From an uncultured Pelagibacteraceae bacterium (lineage in GTDB: Bacteria; Pseudomonadota; Alphaproteobacteria; Pelagibacterales; Pelagibacteraceae), in the NCBI GenBank assembly GCA_902631595.1, contig CACOZH010000001.1, positions 1-64,000 on the forward strand: 64,000 nucleotides of DNA, written 5' to 3'. The position numbers were made by a program, and so were the translations under genes. The notes below the pieces were generated by a model. That model did no database searches and was not told the origin of the DNA. It was given only the letters and a program-made list of their open reading frames with translations. Shown one piece after another: positions 43,831-53,999 of this stretch. The first letter of the stretch is position 1. Each line of letters begins with the position of its first letter.

Positions 43831-44813
43831 GGTATGGAATTAATGAAATTAAATATATTTTCTAATGATTTTGTGCTTGATAAATTCTTACCCATCATTT
43901 TTTCGTTTGGTCCGTGATCTACTGAAATTCTTAAAAAGGGCAGGCCTAATGTTATATTTGAAGCGTCGAAGCCAAATAATGTTTTAAAAGGTGTTAGAGT
44001 TTGGTCATGATACATGCCAACAATACAATTATAACGCTTTATATTTTCTTTTAAAAAAAAAGTATCTGCTGAGAATGGGCCAGAAACTTTAATTTTTAGT
44101 TTTTTTAACTTTCTTATGGCCGGTTCAATTATCAAAGTTTCTTCATTTGATTTTAACCCAGTTTCACAGTGAGGGTTTAAGCCAAGCACAGCAATTTTTG
44201 GATTAATTTTGAGTTTTGTTTTATAAAATTTGTTAATTTTAATAATATTTTCTTGTATAATGTTTTTGTTAATATTTTTACTTACATTTTTTAATGGAAC
44301 ATGCGTCGTTATAGGAGATACTGATAAATTCTTATTAAATATTAACATCACAGGTTTTTTTGAAATTTTACGCCCTGATTCGTTATAGACGTATTCAGTT
44401 ACTCCAGGGTATTTATTCTTAAGAAAATGTTTTTTTGAGACTGGACCATTTATAATAATATCTGATAAATTATTTCTTAAATAACTAAAGCTCATTTTAA
44501 ATGAATTTGAAATATAATTTTTGGATTTAAACGAAATTTTTTCAAAGGATCTACGAAAACTATAGTATATATCTTTTAAATAAATTTTATTTTTTAATTC
44601 TTTAAATTTAAAGTCATCTAAATTTAATATTTTAAAAAGAGGTTTTATTTTTAAAAATTTAATTTGTGAATTAACTAAATCCTTTGACCCGATAATTATA
44701 ATTGGATAATTTAGTTTTTTTTTTACAATTTTATTTAAAACTTTAATTAATATTTCAATAAATACACTATTGGGTTCTCCAAGGACAATTAATATCGGTT
44801 TTTTATATTTCAC
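43827..44813 (-). CDS. pdxA: 4-hydroxythreonine-4-phosphate dehydrogenase
   Basis: PdxA oxidises 4-phosphohydroxythreonine in the DXP-dependent route to pyridoxal phosphate. The 328-residue protein has the metal-ligand histidines in THVPLKN and GMYHDQTLTPFK, the phosphate-binding NGPVSK, and SVDHGPNEK (DHG is conserved). Length fits the family (about 330). Vitamin B6 synthesis genes vary in SAR11-like organisms; only this gene of the pathway is in the window. Overlaps rsmA by four and surA by 11 bases. Confidence 0.93.
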   Translation of the reverse strand: MKYKKPILIVLGEPNSVFIEILIKVLNKIVKKKLNYPIIIIGSKDLVNSQIKFLKIKPLFKILNLDDFKFKELKNKIYLKDIYYSFRRSFEKISFKSKNYISNSFKMSFSYLRNNLSDIIINGPVSKKHFLKNKYPGVTEYVYNESGRKISKKPVMLIFNKNLSVSPITTHVPLKNVSKNINKNIIQENIIKINKFYKTKLKINPKIAVLGLNPHCETGLKSNEETLIIEPAIRKLKKLKIKVSGPFSADTFFLKENIKRYNCIVGMYHDQTLTPFKTLFGFDASNITLGLPFLRISVDHGPNEKMMGKNLSSTKSLENIFNFINSIP

Positions 44814-45729
44814 TTATAAAAGTCCTTTTTTTAATCTTATTGAAATATATATATCCAAATTTATTTAACTCTTTATCTGTTTCAGTATTAATTAATTTTT
44901 GCAATTCTTCCTCTAAATTAATCTTTTTTTCGACAATTCTTTTTTCATTTAATTTTAATATTATAAATCCATTATTTGTTTTAATTGGCTTAGTAATAGT
45001 ATCTATTTTTTTGATTTCATTATATATATCTCTAGAAATTTGACTTGATTTAATCCATCCTAATTTACCACCAAATTTTTTTGTTTCAGATATGCTATAA
45101 ATACTAGCAGCTGCTTCAAAACCAGAAGAATTAATTTCATCATAAATTTGCTTTGATAAGTCTTTTAAATTTCCATTAGCCTCAATTTTGAATACAATTT
45201 CACTCAAATTTAATTCTTCATAATTAGTTTTTTGTTCTTGAATTTGTTTTTTTAAAACATCCACATTAATTTTGACTTGGGACTTAAACTTTTCATAAAT
45301 AAATTCTCTCCAAATATTATCAATGTGAAAATTTTTAAGTAAAAATTCATATTCTAGATTTGACTGCTCTAAGGAATTTCTTAAATCCTGATCATTCTTA
45401 TATTTGCTATTTTTTATAAATCTTTTAACATATTTTTCTCCTGAATTACTTTTTTCAAAATCATATATTTTTTTAAGCTCAACTTCTTTAATTTTTCTAT
45501 TTATGAGAGAATTTTTTGAAATTTTTGTAATCTGATCTTTTAATAAATTTTTTAAATTTGGATTTAAAAAAATTAAAAATTTTTCTTCATTATTCAAATC
45601 AATGTTTGTAATTATTTCCTCATTTATTTTGTAAATAATTTCTGTTTTATTTTCTGACAGTGATACATTAGAGATAAAACTAATTATAAGTACTAAAAAT
45701 ACTAAGTAAAAATTTCTAGTATTTTTCAT
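44803..45729 (-). CDS. surA: Periplasmic chaperone SurA-type peptidyl-prolyl isomerase
   Basis: A 308-residue SurA-like protein with a signal peptide (first about 25 residues, FYLVFLVLIISFISNVSLS), an N-terminal chaperone segment (IIYKINEEIITNIDLNNE..) and one parvulin domain at about 175-265 (SEIVFKIE, GGKLGWIKSSQI, NNGFIILKLNEKR). E. coli SurA has two parvulin domains and 428 residues; a single one is normal in alphaproteobacteria. It helps outer-membrane proteins such as LptD fold, and it is coupled to lptD by a 14-base overlap. Confidence 0.88.
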   Translation of the reverse strand: MKNTRNFYLVFLVLIISFISNVSLSENKTEIIYKINEEIITNIDLNNEEKFLIFLNPNLKNLLKDQITKISKNSLINRKIKEVELKKIYDFEKSNSGEKYVKRFIKNSKYKNDQDLRNSLEQSNLEYEFLLKNFHIDNIWREFIYEKFKSQVKINVDVLKKQIQEQKTNYEELNLSEIVFKIEANGNLKDLSKQIYDEINSSGFEAAASIYSISETKKFGGKLGWIKSSQISRDIYNEIKKIDTITKPIKTNNGFIILKLNEKRIVEKKINLEEELQKLINTETDKELNKFGYIYFNKIKKRTFISEI

Positions 45730-48295
45730 TATTGACAGTTCCTACATCTCCAAAAGGGATAATTGATATCTTAAAGAAAATATTTTTGTCTGAATTTATA
45801 GCATTATCACTATAAAATTGCTTATTGTAAATAATAGATGCCTCTAGACAATCATTTTTGTATTTATATATTAAATTATAGTAGTCAGTTAAATTTTTAT
45901 CTAAATTTTTATTAGTCTCAAAAGCTAATGAATTATTATTATTTATTATTACTTTTGATACATTATTTAAGTAACTTTCCTCTCCAATTGGCTGGCTTTT
46001 TTCCATATATTCAAATGACGTTGAGAATATTGAGGAATTGTATTTGAGTGAAGCCAAGCTATAATTAGTATCACTCAAGTTTTCATCAATAGAAAAGTTA
46101 TATCCAAAAGATAAGTTTTCAGTAATATTTATTCCAGAATAACCAATTATATCAGATGTTTTCTTATTTAAAGTGGTACTAACAGGTAGATCTTCATCTT
46201 CTTTTGTTTTTAAATTCACTCCAAGGCCTAAATTTATTCTATCTCTATTAAATTTATTTTGATTTTTATATTCTAACCCTAAAGTTACAGATTCCCTTGA
46301 TTCTATTGTTTTGTTGCTAACTCTATCCAAATTAAACAAATCCTGGAAACGAATTAATTCTTTTTCATTTTTTAAATTAAACCCTTTGTTAGGACTATAT
46401 CTAAAAGAGATCAAGGGAGTTAAGAATTGCGAGCCATTATTTGTTTCTTTAAATAGTGGATATCTAATATTATACAAAAAAGAGGTAAAAAGTTTATAAT
46501 CTTTATCATCTTTATATTTATTTGATAAATCACCATAAGTATTTATATTTCTTAATAAAAATTTATAGCTTGTATCTGAATTTTTTAAAAAATTGTTGCT
46601 ATTTGAACTAAATACTAAATCGTTAACTAAATCTACTTCATCAACATTGGTGTTAAATTTGTGATAATTTCCGCTAGATTTATAACCTATTGTATCAAAT
46701 AAATTATTGTTTAAGTAAGTTTCTTTTGTGTACTCAAAATCTGGAAAAATATACTCGTACTTATCACTATCTTTTTTTGATAGATCTTCAATTATGTCTA
46801 TAGAAGATGAAAAAGAGGAGTCATCAGATATCGTTTCTATAGAAAACCTTGAATTTAAAGTGCTATAATTTTTTATTAAAGGTGATTTTATTTGATATTT
46901 TTTAAGGTAATTGTCATTTGATACTGTCTCTATTCTCATTTCATAAAACGAATTTTCAAAATCACCTTTTAGTAATGAAAATAAATGTGTATTAGTATTA
47001 TCATTTTCATTAATGCTAAAGTCAGCCGTAAAATCTGAATTTTCAAATGCTTGTCTATACTCTGTTTGCAAAAATAAATTATTATTTGTGTATATTCGTG
47101 GTGAAATCGTTATATCTTTATCATAATCAATCGCTTTAAAATACGGTATCTGTGTTGAAAATCCAAGATTACTACTATTTATAAATTGTGGAAATAAAAA
47201 TCCGGACTGTCTTTTTATTGTTGGGTCTGGATGAAAAAAATATGGAAAATATAAAACAGGAACATCATAAATTTCCAACCAAGCATTTTTATATTCTATT
47301 CTTTTTTTTTCTTTTACATGCTTTACTTCATCTGCAGATAATGACCAAGCTGGACATTTTCCATCTTCATTTTTACAGGTAGTAAAAATACTCTTATTCA
47401 TAGAAGTTTCGGTTTTATTTGTAATAATATATCTGCCGAATAATCTGGGATCATTTTCTTCATTACCAAAAAGACCTTTGTTAAAAATTAAATTAAAGTC
47501 CGATCCTACTAATTCATTTAGTGCTAGATTTATATATCCATTTTTTAATTCTAATGTGTTATTATCTTTATCAATTAATTCTATATTGTTAGCCTTAAAA
47601 ACTTTTTTATCTAAGTCGAAATTAAAATTTGATAATTTGAACTTATTTTCAAAATTATCTAGAATTATTGCTTTATTTTCTGAAAAAATTATATTTTTAT
47701 TTTTATCATAAAAAATATCATTCGCTTCTATTTGATATTTATCCTGAAAGTTTATTTTTGTTTTATTAAAACTTTGAAACACTTCCTCTAGCTGATTATA
47801 AATAATTTTTTCTGAAAAAATTTTGTATTCATTTATAAGATCCTCTAAAATGACGCTATCAGTTAATTCTAAAATCTTTGTACCTCTGTCAATTATAGCA
47901 TTTTCACCACTTACCTTAAACTTAACATTTTTATTTTCCTCATCTAAAATATTTACAATAGTATTTCCATATGATGAAATTAAGTCATTATTTCTATCAA
48001 ATATAATTTTATTACTTTTAACTTGAGAGTTTTTTTCTGTATCAAAAAAAATAACGTTTCCACTAATTTCGACTATTTGATTCAGTCTGTTGTATTTTGC
48101 ATTATTGCCTTTAATGCTAATATTATCTCCATCAACAATACTGACTGCACCTTTGCCAACTATTAAATTTCCACTTTCTTTAATATCAACTACTTCTGCA
48201 TCAACTACCAAATCAGCAGCAAATAATTTGTTATAATTTAAACAAACTAATAGAAAAAATATTAAAAACTTAACTATATTAAAATTATTTTTCAT
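45716..48295 (-). CDS. lptD: LPS-assembly protein LptD
   Basis: The outer-membrane beta-barrel that inserts lipopolysaccharide into the outer leaflet. The 859-residue protein has a signal peptide, an N-terminal OstA-like beta-jellyroll (repeated ..KGAVSIVDGDNISIKGNNAKYN units, residues about 25-260), the CPAWSLSADEVKH segment with the cysteine pair (TTCKNEDGKCPAW), the conserved PVLYFPYFFHPDPTIKRQSGFL region, and a C-terminal barrel rich in aromatic strands. It overlaps lptG by 11 bases. It supports a Gram-negative outer membrane with LPS. Confidence 0.93.
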   Translation of the reverse strand: MKNNFNIVKFLIFFLLVCLNYNKLFAADLVVDAEVVDIKESGNLIVGKGAVSIVDGDNISIKGNNAKYNRLNQIVEISGNVIFFDTEKNSQVKSNKIIFDRNNDLISSYGNTIVNILDEENKNVKFKVSGENAIIDRGTKILELTDSVILEDLINEYKIFSEKIIYNQLEEVFQSFNKTKINFQDKYQIEANDIFYDKNKNIIFSENKAIILDNFENKFKLSNFNFDLDKKVFKANNIELIDKDNNTLELKNGYINLALNELVGSDFNLIFNKGLFGNEENDPRLFGRYIITNKTETSMNKSIFTTCKNEDGKCPAWSLSADEVKHVKEKKRIEYKNAWLEIYDVPVLYFPYFFHPDPTIKRQSGFLFPQFINSSNLGFSTQIPYFKAIDYDKDITISPRIYTNNNLFLQTEYRQAFENSDFTADFSINENDNTNTHLFSLLKGDFENSFYEMRIETVSNDNYLKKYQIKSPLIKNYSTLNSRFSIETISDDSSFSSSIDIIEDLSKKDSDKYEYIFPDFEYTKETYLNNNLFDTIGYKSSGNYHKFNTNVDEVDLVNDLVFSSNSNNFLKNSDTSYKFLLRNINTYGDLSNKYKDDKDYKLFTSFLYNIRYPLFKETNNGSQFLTPLISFRYSPNKGFNLKNEKELIRFQDLFNLDRVSNKTIESRESVTLGLEYKNQNKFNRDRINLGLGVNLKTKEDEDLPVSTTLNKKTSDIIGYSGINITENLSFGYNFSIDENLSDTNYSLASLKYNSSIFSTSFEYMEKSQPIGEESYLNNVSKVIINNNNSLAFETNKNLDKNLTDYYNLIYKYKNDCLEASIIYNKQFYSDNAINSDKNIFFKISIIPFGDVGTVNNEKY

Positions 48296-49370
48296 TTATA
48301 TTTACAATACCAATCATACAACTTAAAAATAAAATAAAATTTGGCAACCAAATTGCTAATAATATAGGAATTTTATTGTTTGAACCCAATAAACCAAAGA
48401 AATAATCGATGTAATATATCGATACAGATAATAAAATACCCAAAATAAGAATAAAAGATCTCGATTTTTTTAATTTAATTTGTAACATTAAAATCGAAGA
48501 TAAAAGTGCAAAAATAACTAGGCTAATAGGTATTGAGAATATTTTGTGAAGGTATATGTCTATATCTGATACATTTAATCCCACACTTTCAAAATCCTTA
48601 CGTTGCTTGAATAACTCATAAATATTTAATGACTCGAGATTTGAAAATAAAGAATTTATTTTTTTGTAATCAAAATTAGTTTCAAAATCTAAATTTTGAG
48701 AATTTTCTATTTTTCCTTGACTATTTATTAATAAAGCATCTCTAATTTTCCAAGTTTTATTTGTAATAATGGCCTCTTTTGCAATGATATTTGACTCATT
48801 TCTAAAATCTTGATCAAATAATGTAATCACCAAAGTTTTAAGAATATTTTTTTCAATCTTTTCAGAGTGAATTATCATTATTTTGTCACCTAACTTATCT
48901 TTTATCCATAAACCGTTCTCATTAATAACTGCTAAATATTTGTTATCTTTTGTATACTTATTTTTGAATTCAAGATAATTATTTTTCATATTTGAAGATA
49001 AGAAATGAAAAACTAAAACAAAAAATATCCCAATAAAAAAAACTAGCAAACAAATATAAGAAATAATTTTTAAATTATTTATTCCATTGTTTTTAAAAAT
49101 TAATATTTCCGAATTTGTTTGAAATTTTATAAAGAAAAACTGTGTAGCTATTAAAATTATAAAAGGAAAAATCTCAAATAGAATTGATGGCAGGTTAAGA
49201 AAAGTAAGTAGAATAGCATATCCGACTCCAATGTCTTCAATATCGCTAAAGAATCTTAATTCTTCTAAAATATTCATTATAAATATAAGAGCAGAAAAGA
49301 TTAATGTAACGTTTAATAGTCTTACAGTATAGACATGATACAGGTGTTTGACATAAATTTTATTAAACAT
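48285..49370 (-). CDS. lptG: LPS export ABC transporter permease LptG
   Basis: A 361-residue YjgP/YjgQ permease with six membrane helices: three in the first 115 residues and three after residue 270, around a periplasmic beta domain. Together with LptF and the LptB ATPase it extracts LPS from the inner membrane. LptG versus LptF is assigned from order (lptF-lptG-lptD). Its cluster lies next to lptD, linking inner- and outer-membrane steps. Confidence 0.9.
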   Translation of the reverse strand: MFNKIYVKHLYHVYTVRLLNVTLIFSALIFIMNILEELRFFSDIEDIGVGYAILLTFLNLPSILFEIFPFIILIATQFFFIKFQTNSEILIFKNNGINNLKIISYICLLVFFIGIFFVLVFHFLSSNMKNNYLEFKNKYTKDNKYLAVINENGLWIKDKLGDKIMIIHSEKIEKNILKTLVITLFDQDFRNESNIIAKEAIITNKTWKIRDALLINSQGKIENSQNLDFETNFDYKKINSLFSNLESLNIYELFKQRKDFESVGLNVSDIDIYLHKIFSIPISLVIFALLSSILMLQIKLKKSRSFILILGILLSVSIYYIDYFFGLLGSNNKIPILLAIWLPNFILFLSCMIGIVNINEK

Positions 49371-49373
49371 AAT

Positions 49374-50513
49374 TTAAATACTTTTTCTACTTAAGTTAAA
49401 AATTGATATATAAGTTAAAATAAATATTAATACTGGCAATGATACCAAAATTAAATTACTTAAAAATGAAGTACTTAAAAACTCAGAATTAAGTTCAGAA
49501 ATTATCACACACAATAGACCAAAAAAAAGAATTAAAAATTTATGTCTGGAATACTTATGGCTTTTTTCATTTAAAAAAATTAATAATGCTGTAATAGCTC
49601 CTAAGACAACAATATAAAATGATTTAATTGATCTATCAAACATTTCTTTACCACTTTTTATATACGAGTTTTTGGTGCAATGAAAAATAGGCAAACTATA
49701 ATTTTCCTTATCTCCGAACATAAAATTGTTTATACACGATATTAATATGTTTGAATTTAACTCTTGCAGTTTTGGGAAAGTAGTGGACTTACTTCTAAAT
49801 TTAGAAATATTAAAAGTTGTGTTATTAAATTTAATTATTTTACCATCTGAATAATTATCATTATCGTCATTCTCAATGTCTAGTATTTGACCAAAATTTA
49901 AATTTAAATATTTTTTAGATCCATCTTCAATAATTTTACCCATTCTTGCAGAAATTATTTGAGTATTTTTATTCATTCCATCTTTTAAATAAATATTTTT
50001 CATATTTCCATCTTCATCGATACTTTCGACAAATATCGTAAAATCTTTAAGAGTATCAATAAACTTTCTTTCAGTTATAAGTGATGAAAAGAAATCTATA
50101 TTTGAAGTTCTAATAAAGTCTCTTGAATAATCCTGTAATTTTGGAACTAAAAAATAAGCGAGCAACATTTGAATTACCATAAAAATTAAAGACACTTTGA
50201 TTATGAAATTAATTAGACGTATTTTGCTTATTCCATTTGTCCAAAATATTAATATCTCATTATTTGATTGATATTTATTAATTATATAAACCAAACTAAC
50301 AAAGTAAGAAAAAATCATAATTTTTGAAAAAATTTTCGGAAAACTCAACAAAATAAATGAAAAATATACCTGAAATCCGTGACCATCTTTAGATATAAAA
50401 TCTAAGTAATTCACGGATTGTACTATCCAGGTAATTAGAGAAAGACTTAAAGATACTATTAAAAAAAAGCCTGCCAGATCTAAAAAAAACTTTCTAAATA
50501 TTATTTTTTCCAT
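49374..50513 (-). CDS. lptF: LPS export ABC transporter permease LptF
   Basis: A 379-residue YjgP/YjgQ permease with helices in the first 125 residues and after residue 285, and a periplasmic beta-jellyroll between them (for example FVESIDEDGNMKNIYLKDG and ARMGKIIEDGSKKYLNLNFG). It pairs with LptG, whose gene begins three bases downstream. First gene of lptF-lptG-lptD-surA-pdxA-rsmA. Diverges from pepA over 57 bases. Confidence 0.9.
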   Translation of the reverse strand: MEKIIFRKFFLDLAGFFLIVSLSLSLITWIVQSVNYLDFISKDGHGFQVYFSFILLSFPKIFSKIMIFSYFVSLVYIINKYQSNNEILIFWTNGISKIRLINFIIKVSLIFMVIQMLLAYFLVPKLQDYSRDFIRTSNIDFFSSLITERKFIDTLKDFTIFVESIDEDGNMKNIYLKDGMNKNTQIISARMGKIIEDGSKKYLNLNFGQILDIENDDNDNYSDGKIIKFNNTTFNISKFRSKSTTFPKLQELNSNILISCINNFMFGDKENYSLPIFHCTKNSYIKSGKEMFDRSIKSFYIVVLGAITALLIFLNEKSHKYSRHKFLILFFGLLCVIISELNSEFLSTSFLSNLILVSLPVLIFILTYISIFNLSRKSI

Positions 50514-50527
50514 TGAAATTTTCTTTT

Positions 50528-50557
50528 TTGAAACATATATAAGTCACAACCTATACT
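50528..50557 (+). promoter_or_regulatory. Sigma70-type promoter of pepA
   Basis: TTGAAA (50528-50533) and TATACT (50552-50557) with an 18-base spacer. The pepA ATG is only 13 bases after the -10, so the expected leader is about seven bases and leaves no room for a normal Shine-Dalgarno site. Confidence 0.5.
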
Positions 50558-50570
50558 ATATTTATTACAA

Positions 50571-52013
50571 ATGACTTTAAAAATAAATTATTTAGATAAG
50601 AAAAAAGACACTAGTAAGAACATAGCCTATTTTGTGGGAAGAGCCAGTAAAATCACAGAATTTGACGGTGTAATAAACGATAAAATTTTCAATAATATTC
50701 TTAGATTTAAAAAAGGAGAGAATTTAAAAGATGATAAAATTATTTCAATAAATCAGGACCTAGATCAAAAAATTGTTTTAATTTACGATGTAAAGGCAAA
50801 TGATGAGATGGAATATGAAAAATTAGGAGCACAATTTTACGATTTTTTAAAAAAAAATGAAATTTATGATATAAATATTAATATACCAAAAAAAATAAAA
50901 TCAATATTTATTTCGTCGTTTATACATGGGGCTGAATTAAAATCTTATGAATTTGATTTATATAAGTCAAAAAAAAATAAAAAAAATATTAATATTAATA
51001 TTGATAAATCGATTTTATCATCAAAATCAAAAAAATTAGATGCAATTCTAAAAGGTGTAAACTTTACAAGAGATTTAGTTTCAGAACCTGGGAATGTTTT
51101 ACATCCAGATGAATATGCAAAACGATTATCTAAACTAAATAAAATTGGATTGAAAGTAACAATTTATGACGAAAAAAAATTGAGAAAAATGGGATGTAAT
51201 TCATTACTTGGTGTTGGCCAAGGAAGCATCAGAGGATCATACCTGGTAACTATTGAATGGAACGGAATAAAAAATAATTCTAAACCTTTAGCTTTTGTTG
51301 GTAAAGGAGTATGTTTCGATACAGGAGGTTATTCTCTTAAACCTGCAAAATTTATGGAGGATATGACTTACGATATGGCAGGATCTGCAGCTGTAGTAGG
51401 TTTGATGAAAACTCTTGCGCTTAGAAAAGCAAAAATTAAAGCTGTAGGAGTCGTAGGACTTGTTGAAAATATGGTGAGTGGTAATGCTCAAAGACCCGGT
51501 GATATTGTAAAATCATATAGCGGTAAGACTATAGAAGTATTAAATACAGATGCAGAGGGAAGATTAGTTTTAGCTGATGCTCTTACCTTTACTGAAGAAA
51601 AATTTAAACCAAATTTCATTGTTGACTTAGCGACTCTAACAGGTGCAATTATAATTTCACTAGGATCAGAGTATGCAGGACTTTTTTCAAATAATGATAA
51701 ATTATCAAAACAATTAATCGATGTAGGTAAAAAAGTTGATGAAAAACTTTGGAGAATGCCTCTTCATAAAAACTTTGATAAATTAATCAATTCAAAAAAT
51801 GCAGATATGCAAAATATAAACTATGTAGGTGGAGCTGGATCTACAACTGCAGCACAATTTTTACAAAGATTTATTTTAAAAAATACACCTTGGGCACATT
51901 TGGATATAGCAGGAATGGCATTTTCAAAATATGGCGGAGCTTTAAATTCAAGTGGAGCTACTGGGTATGGTGTTAGATTATTAAATAAGTTAATTGAGGA
52001 TTACTATGAGTAA
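50571..52013 (+). CDS. pepA: Leucyl aminopeptidase (M17)
   Basis: A 480-residue two-zinc aminopeptidase that removes N-terminal residues from peptides. The N-terminal domain (about 1-150) is divergent; the catalytic domain has the M17 motifs VGKGVCFDTGGYSLKP, DMAGSAAVVG and the signature NTDAEGRLVLADAL. Length is typical (about 490). It overlaps ndk by eight bases. In many alphaproteobacteria holC lies between pepA and ndk; it is absent here. Confidence 0.95.
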   Translation: MTLKINYLDKKKDTSKNIAYFVGRASKITEFDGVINDKIFNNILRFKKGENLKDDKIISINQDLDQKIVLIYDVKANDEMEYEKLGAQFYDFLKKNEIYDININIPKKIKSIFISSFIHGAELKSYEFDLYKSKKNKKNININIDKSILSSKSKKLDAILKGVNFTRDLVSEPGNVLHPDEYAKRLSKLNKIGLKVTIYDEKKLRKMGCNSLLGVGQGSIRGSYLVTIEWNGIKNNSKPLAFVGKGVCFDTGGYSLKPAKFMEDMTYDMAGSAAVVGLMKTLALRKAKIKAVGVVGLVENMVSGNAQRPGDIVKSYSGKTIEVLNTDAEGRLVLADALTFTEEKFKPNFIVDLATLTGAIIISLGSEYAGLFSNNDKLSKQLIDVGKKVDEKLWRMPLHKNFDKLINSKNADMQNINYVGGAGSTTAAQFLQRFILKNTPWAHLDIAGMAFSKYGGALNSSGATGYGVRLLNKLIEDYYE

Positions 52014-52416
52014 TATTGAACAAACCCTATCAATTATAAAACCAGACGCAGTAGAAAGAAATTTACAAGATGATATAAAAAAAATGTTTACAGATAATGG
52101 CTTTAGCATTAAAGATGAAAAAAAAATTCAAATTTCAAAAACTGAAGCAGAAGAATTCTATAAAGTTCACCAATCAAAACCATTTTATAATGATCTTTGC
52201 TCATATCTATCGTCAGGTCCAATAGTTGTAATGAAACTTGAAAAAGATAATGCTATTATTGCAAATAGAAAGCTTATGGGCGCTACTGACCCGTTAAAAG
52301 CAGACAATGGCACAATAAGAAAAAAGTATGGAATTTCAATAGATAAAAATTCGGTTCATGGTTCAGATAGCGTTGAAAACGCAAAAATCGAGATTGATTT
52401 TTTCTTTAATTCTTAG
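52006..52416 (+). CDS. ndk: Nucleoside diphosphate kinase
   Basis: A 136-residue Ndk (from ATG 52006; a TTG 12 bases upstream is also in frame). The phosphorylated histidine is H118 in NSVHGSDS, with TLSIIKPDAVERNL at the N-terminus and RKLMGATDPLKA as the nucleotide loop. It balances nucleoside triphosphate pools. Its last codons overlap the convergent purN by 11 bases. Confidence 0.97.
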   Translation: MSNIEQTLSIIKPDAVERNLQDDIKKMFTDNGFSIKDEKKIQISKTEAEEFYKVHQSKPFYNDLCSYLSSGPIVVMKLEKDNAIIANRKLMGATDPLKADNGTIRKKYGISIDKNSVHGSDSVENAKIEIDFFFNS

Positions 52417-52990
52417 ATAAAACCTTTCTAATTGCGATTGGATAAAGTTTATTTTCGGCAATTAAAATCCTTTTCGAAAGACTTTGAGGAGTATCTGATT
52501 TAAGCACCTTTACTTTTTTTTGCACAATTATTTTCCCAGAGTCTAACTTTTCACTTACATAATGGACAGTACATCCAGAGTATTTATCTTTATTTTTTAT
52601 AGCTCTGTCATGTGTGTTTAACCCTTTATATTTTGGTAGTAAAGATGGATGAATATTAATGATATTATATTTAAACCTTTTAATAAAATTTTTACTTAAT
52701 ATTTTCATAAATCCAGCCAAACAGATTAGTTTAATATTATTTTTTTTTAGACATTTAATAATTTTTTTTTCTGCTTCATTTTTATTTTTATACCTAACTA
52801 CTTGAGTTTTTATTTTATATTTTCGAGCAAAATCAATACCTAATGTATTAGATTTATTACTTATTACTAATTTTAAACTAATATTAGATTTTTTTATCTT
52901 TGAGTACTCGTATATCGATTTAAGATTTGTACCTCGGCCGGAAATAAAAACTGCACAATTAATTTTATAATTACCAATTAATTTTACCAT
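52406..52990 (-). CDS. purN: Phosphoribosylglycinamide formyltransferase (folate-dependent)
   Basis: PurN transfers a formyl group from 10-formyl-THF to GAR in purine synthesis. The 194-residue protein shows FISGRGTNL, IINIHPSLLPKYKGLNTH and GCTVHYVSEKLDSG, with the catalytic Asn-His-Asp set in these motifs. The start overlaps the end of purM by 20 bases, the usual purM-purN arrangement. Confidence 0.95.
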   Translation of the reverse strand: MVKLIGNYKINCAVFISGRGTNLKSIYEYSKIKKSNISLKLVISNKSNTLGIDFARKYKIKTQVVRYKNKNEAEKKIIKCLKKNNIKLICLAGFMKILSKNFIKRFKYNIINIHPSLLPKYKGLNTHDRAIKNKDKYSGCTVHYVSEKLDSGKIIVQKKVKVLKSDTPQSLSKRILIAENKLYPIAIRKVLSKN

Positions 52991-53992
52991 TTAACAAAAC
53001 TTTATGTTTTCCACTGATAATTTTTCCAATTTCATAAGGTGTATATTTCTTTTTAAAATATTTTTTAATTTTATTAAAATTATTTTTTTTGACTATAAGA
53101 ATAAATCCAACACCACAATTGAATGTTTTAAGCATTTCATTTTCAAGAACTTTATTTTTTTTTAGCCATGAAAATACTTTCTTAATTTTTATTTTACTCA
53201 AATCTATATTTGCACATTTTCCACTAGGGATAATTCTTGAAAGATTATCTTTAATTCCTCCACCAGTAATATGGGCACATCCTTTTATTAAATTTAAATT
53301 TATAAGTTTAGTTACTTCATCGACGTAAATTTTTGTAGGCTCTAATAACCATTTTTTAATTTTTTATTTTTTTTAAAATTAATTTTATTTTTTTTTAATA
53401 CGTACCTCACTAGTGAAAATCCATTAGAATGTAATCCAGAGGATGGAATCGCAACTACCAAATCATCTTCAAGAATATTTTTTTTTTTTAATATATTTTT
53501 TTCTTCAACTAAGCCTACACTAAAACCTGCAATATCAAATTTCCCCTTTGAGTATGTTCCTGGCATTTCGGCTGTCTCGCCGCCAACTAATTCACAATTA
53601 CTAATTTTACATCCTTTTTGAATTCCCTTTAAAATATCTCTCAACTTTTTTTGGTTGATTTTGTTAATTGAGATATAGTCAAGAAAAATAAATGGCTTAC
53701 CGCCCTGAACTAAAATATCATTCACATTCATCGCTACCAGATCAATACCTATAGTATCAAATCTATTTAATTCATTAGCGATCTCAATTTTTGTTCCCAC
53801 TCCGTCTGTGCTTGCAACTAGATGAACTTTTTTTAAATTATTTGGAATTTTTGAGATAGATCCAAAATTTCCTATGTTATCCTGTTTCTTATTTTTGTTC
53901 TGTTTTGAAGTAAATTTAGATATAAATTTAACAAATTTTTCAGCAGATCTGATGTTAACTCCACTCTTTGCATATGTTAGGTTATTAGTCAT
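52971..53992 (-). pseudogene. purM: Phosphoribosylformylglycinamidine cyclo-ligase, frame-disrupted
   Basis: PurM closes the imidazole ring to give AIR. The N-terminal part (from ATG 53992, YAKSGVNIRSAEKFV..) contains the FGSISKIPNNLKKVHLVASTDGVGTKI, MNVNDILVQG and SGLHSNGFSLVR motifs and runs into a TAG at 53342. Reading resumes in the -1 frame with LLEPTKIYV, AHITGGGIKDNL and GVGFI and reaches TAA at 52971. The frame change falls at a six-A run (minus strand, 53352-53357); one extra A would restore a normal 340-residue protein. All motifs are intact, so this is more likely a sequence indel or ribosomal/polymerase slippage than decay, since purF and purN are intact. Confidence 0.88.
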
Positions 53993-53999
53993 ATAAATT

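Noticed and set aside
49374..52013. A holC gene between pepA and ndk
   Set aside because: pepA and ndk overlap by eight bases, so there is no room for holC.
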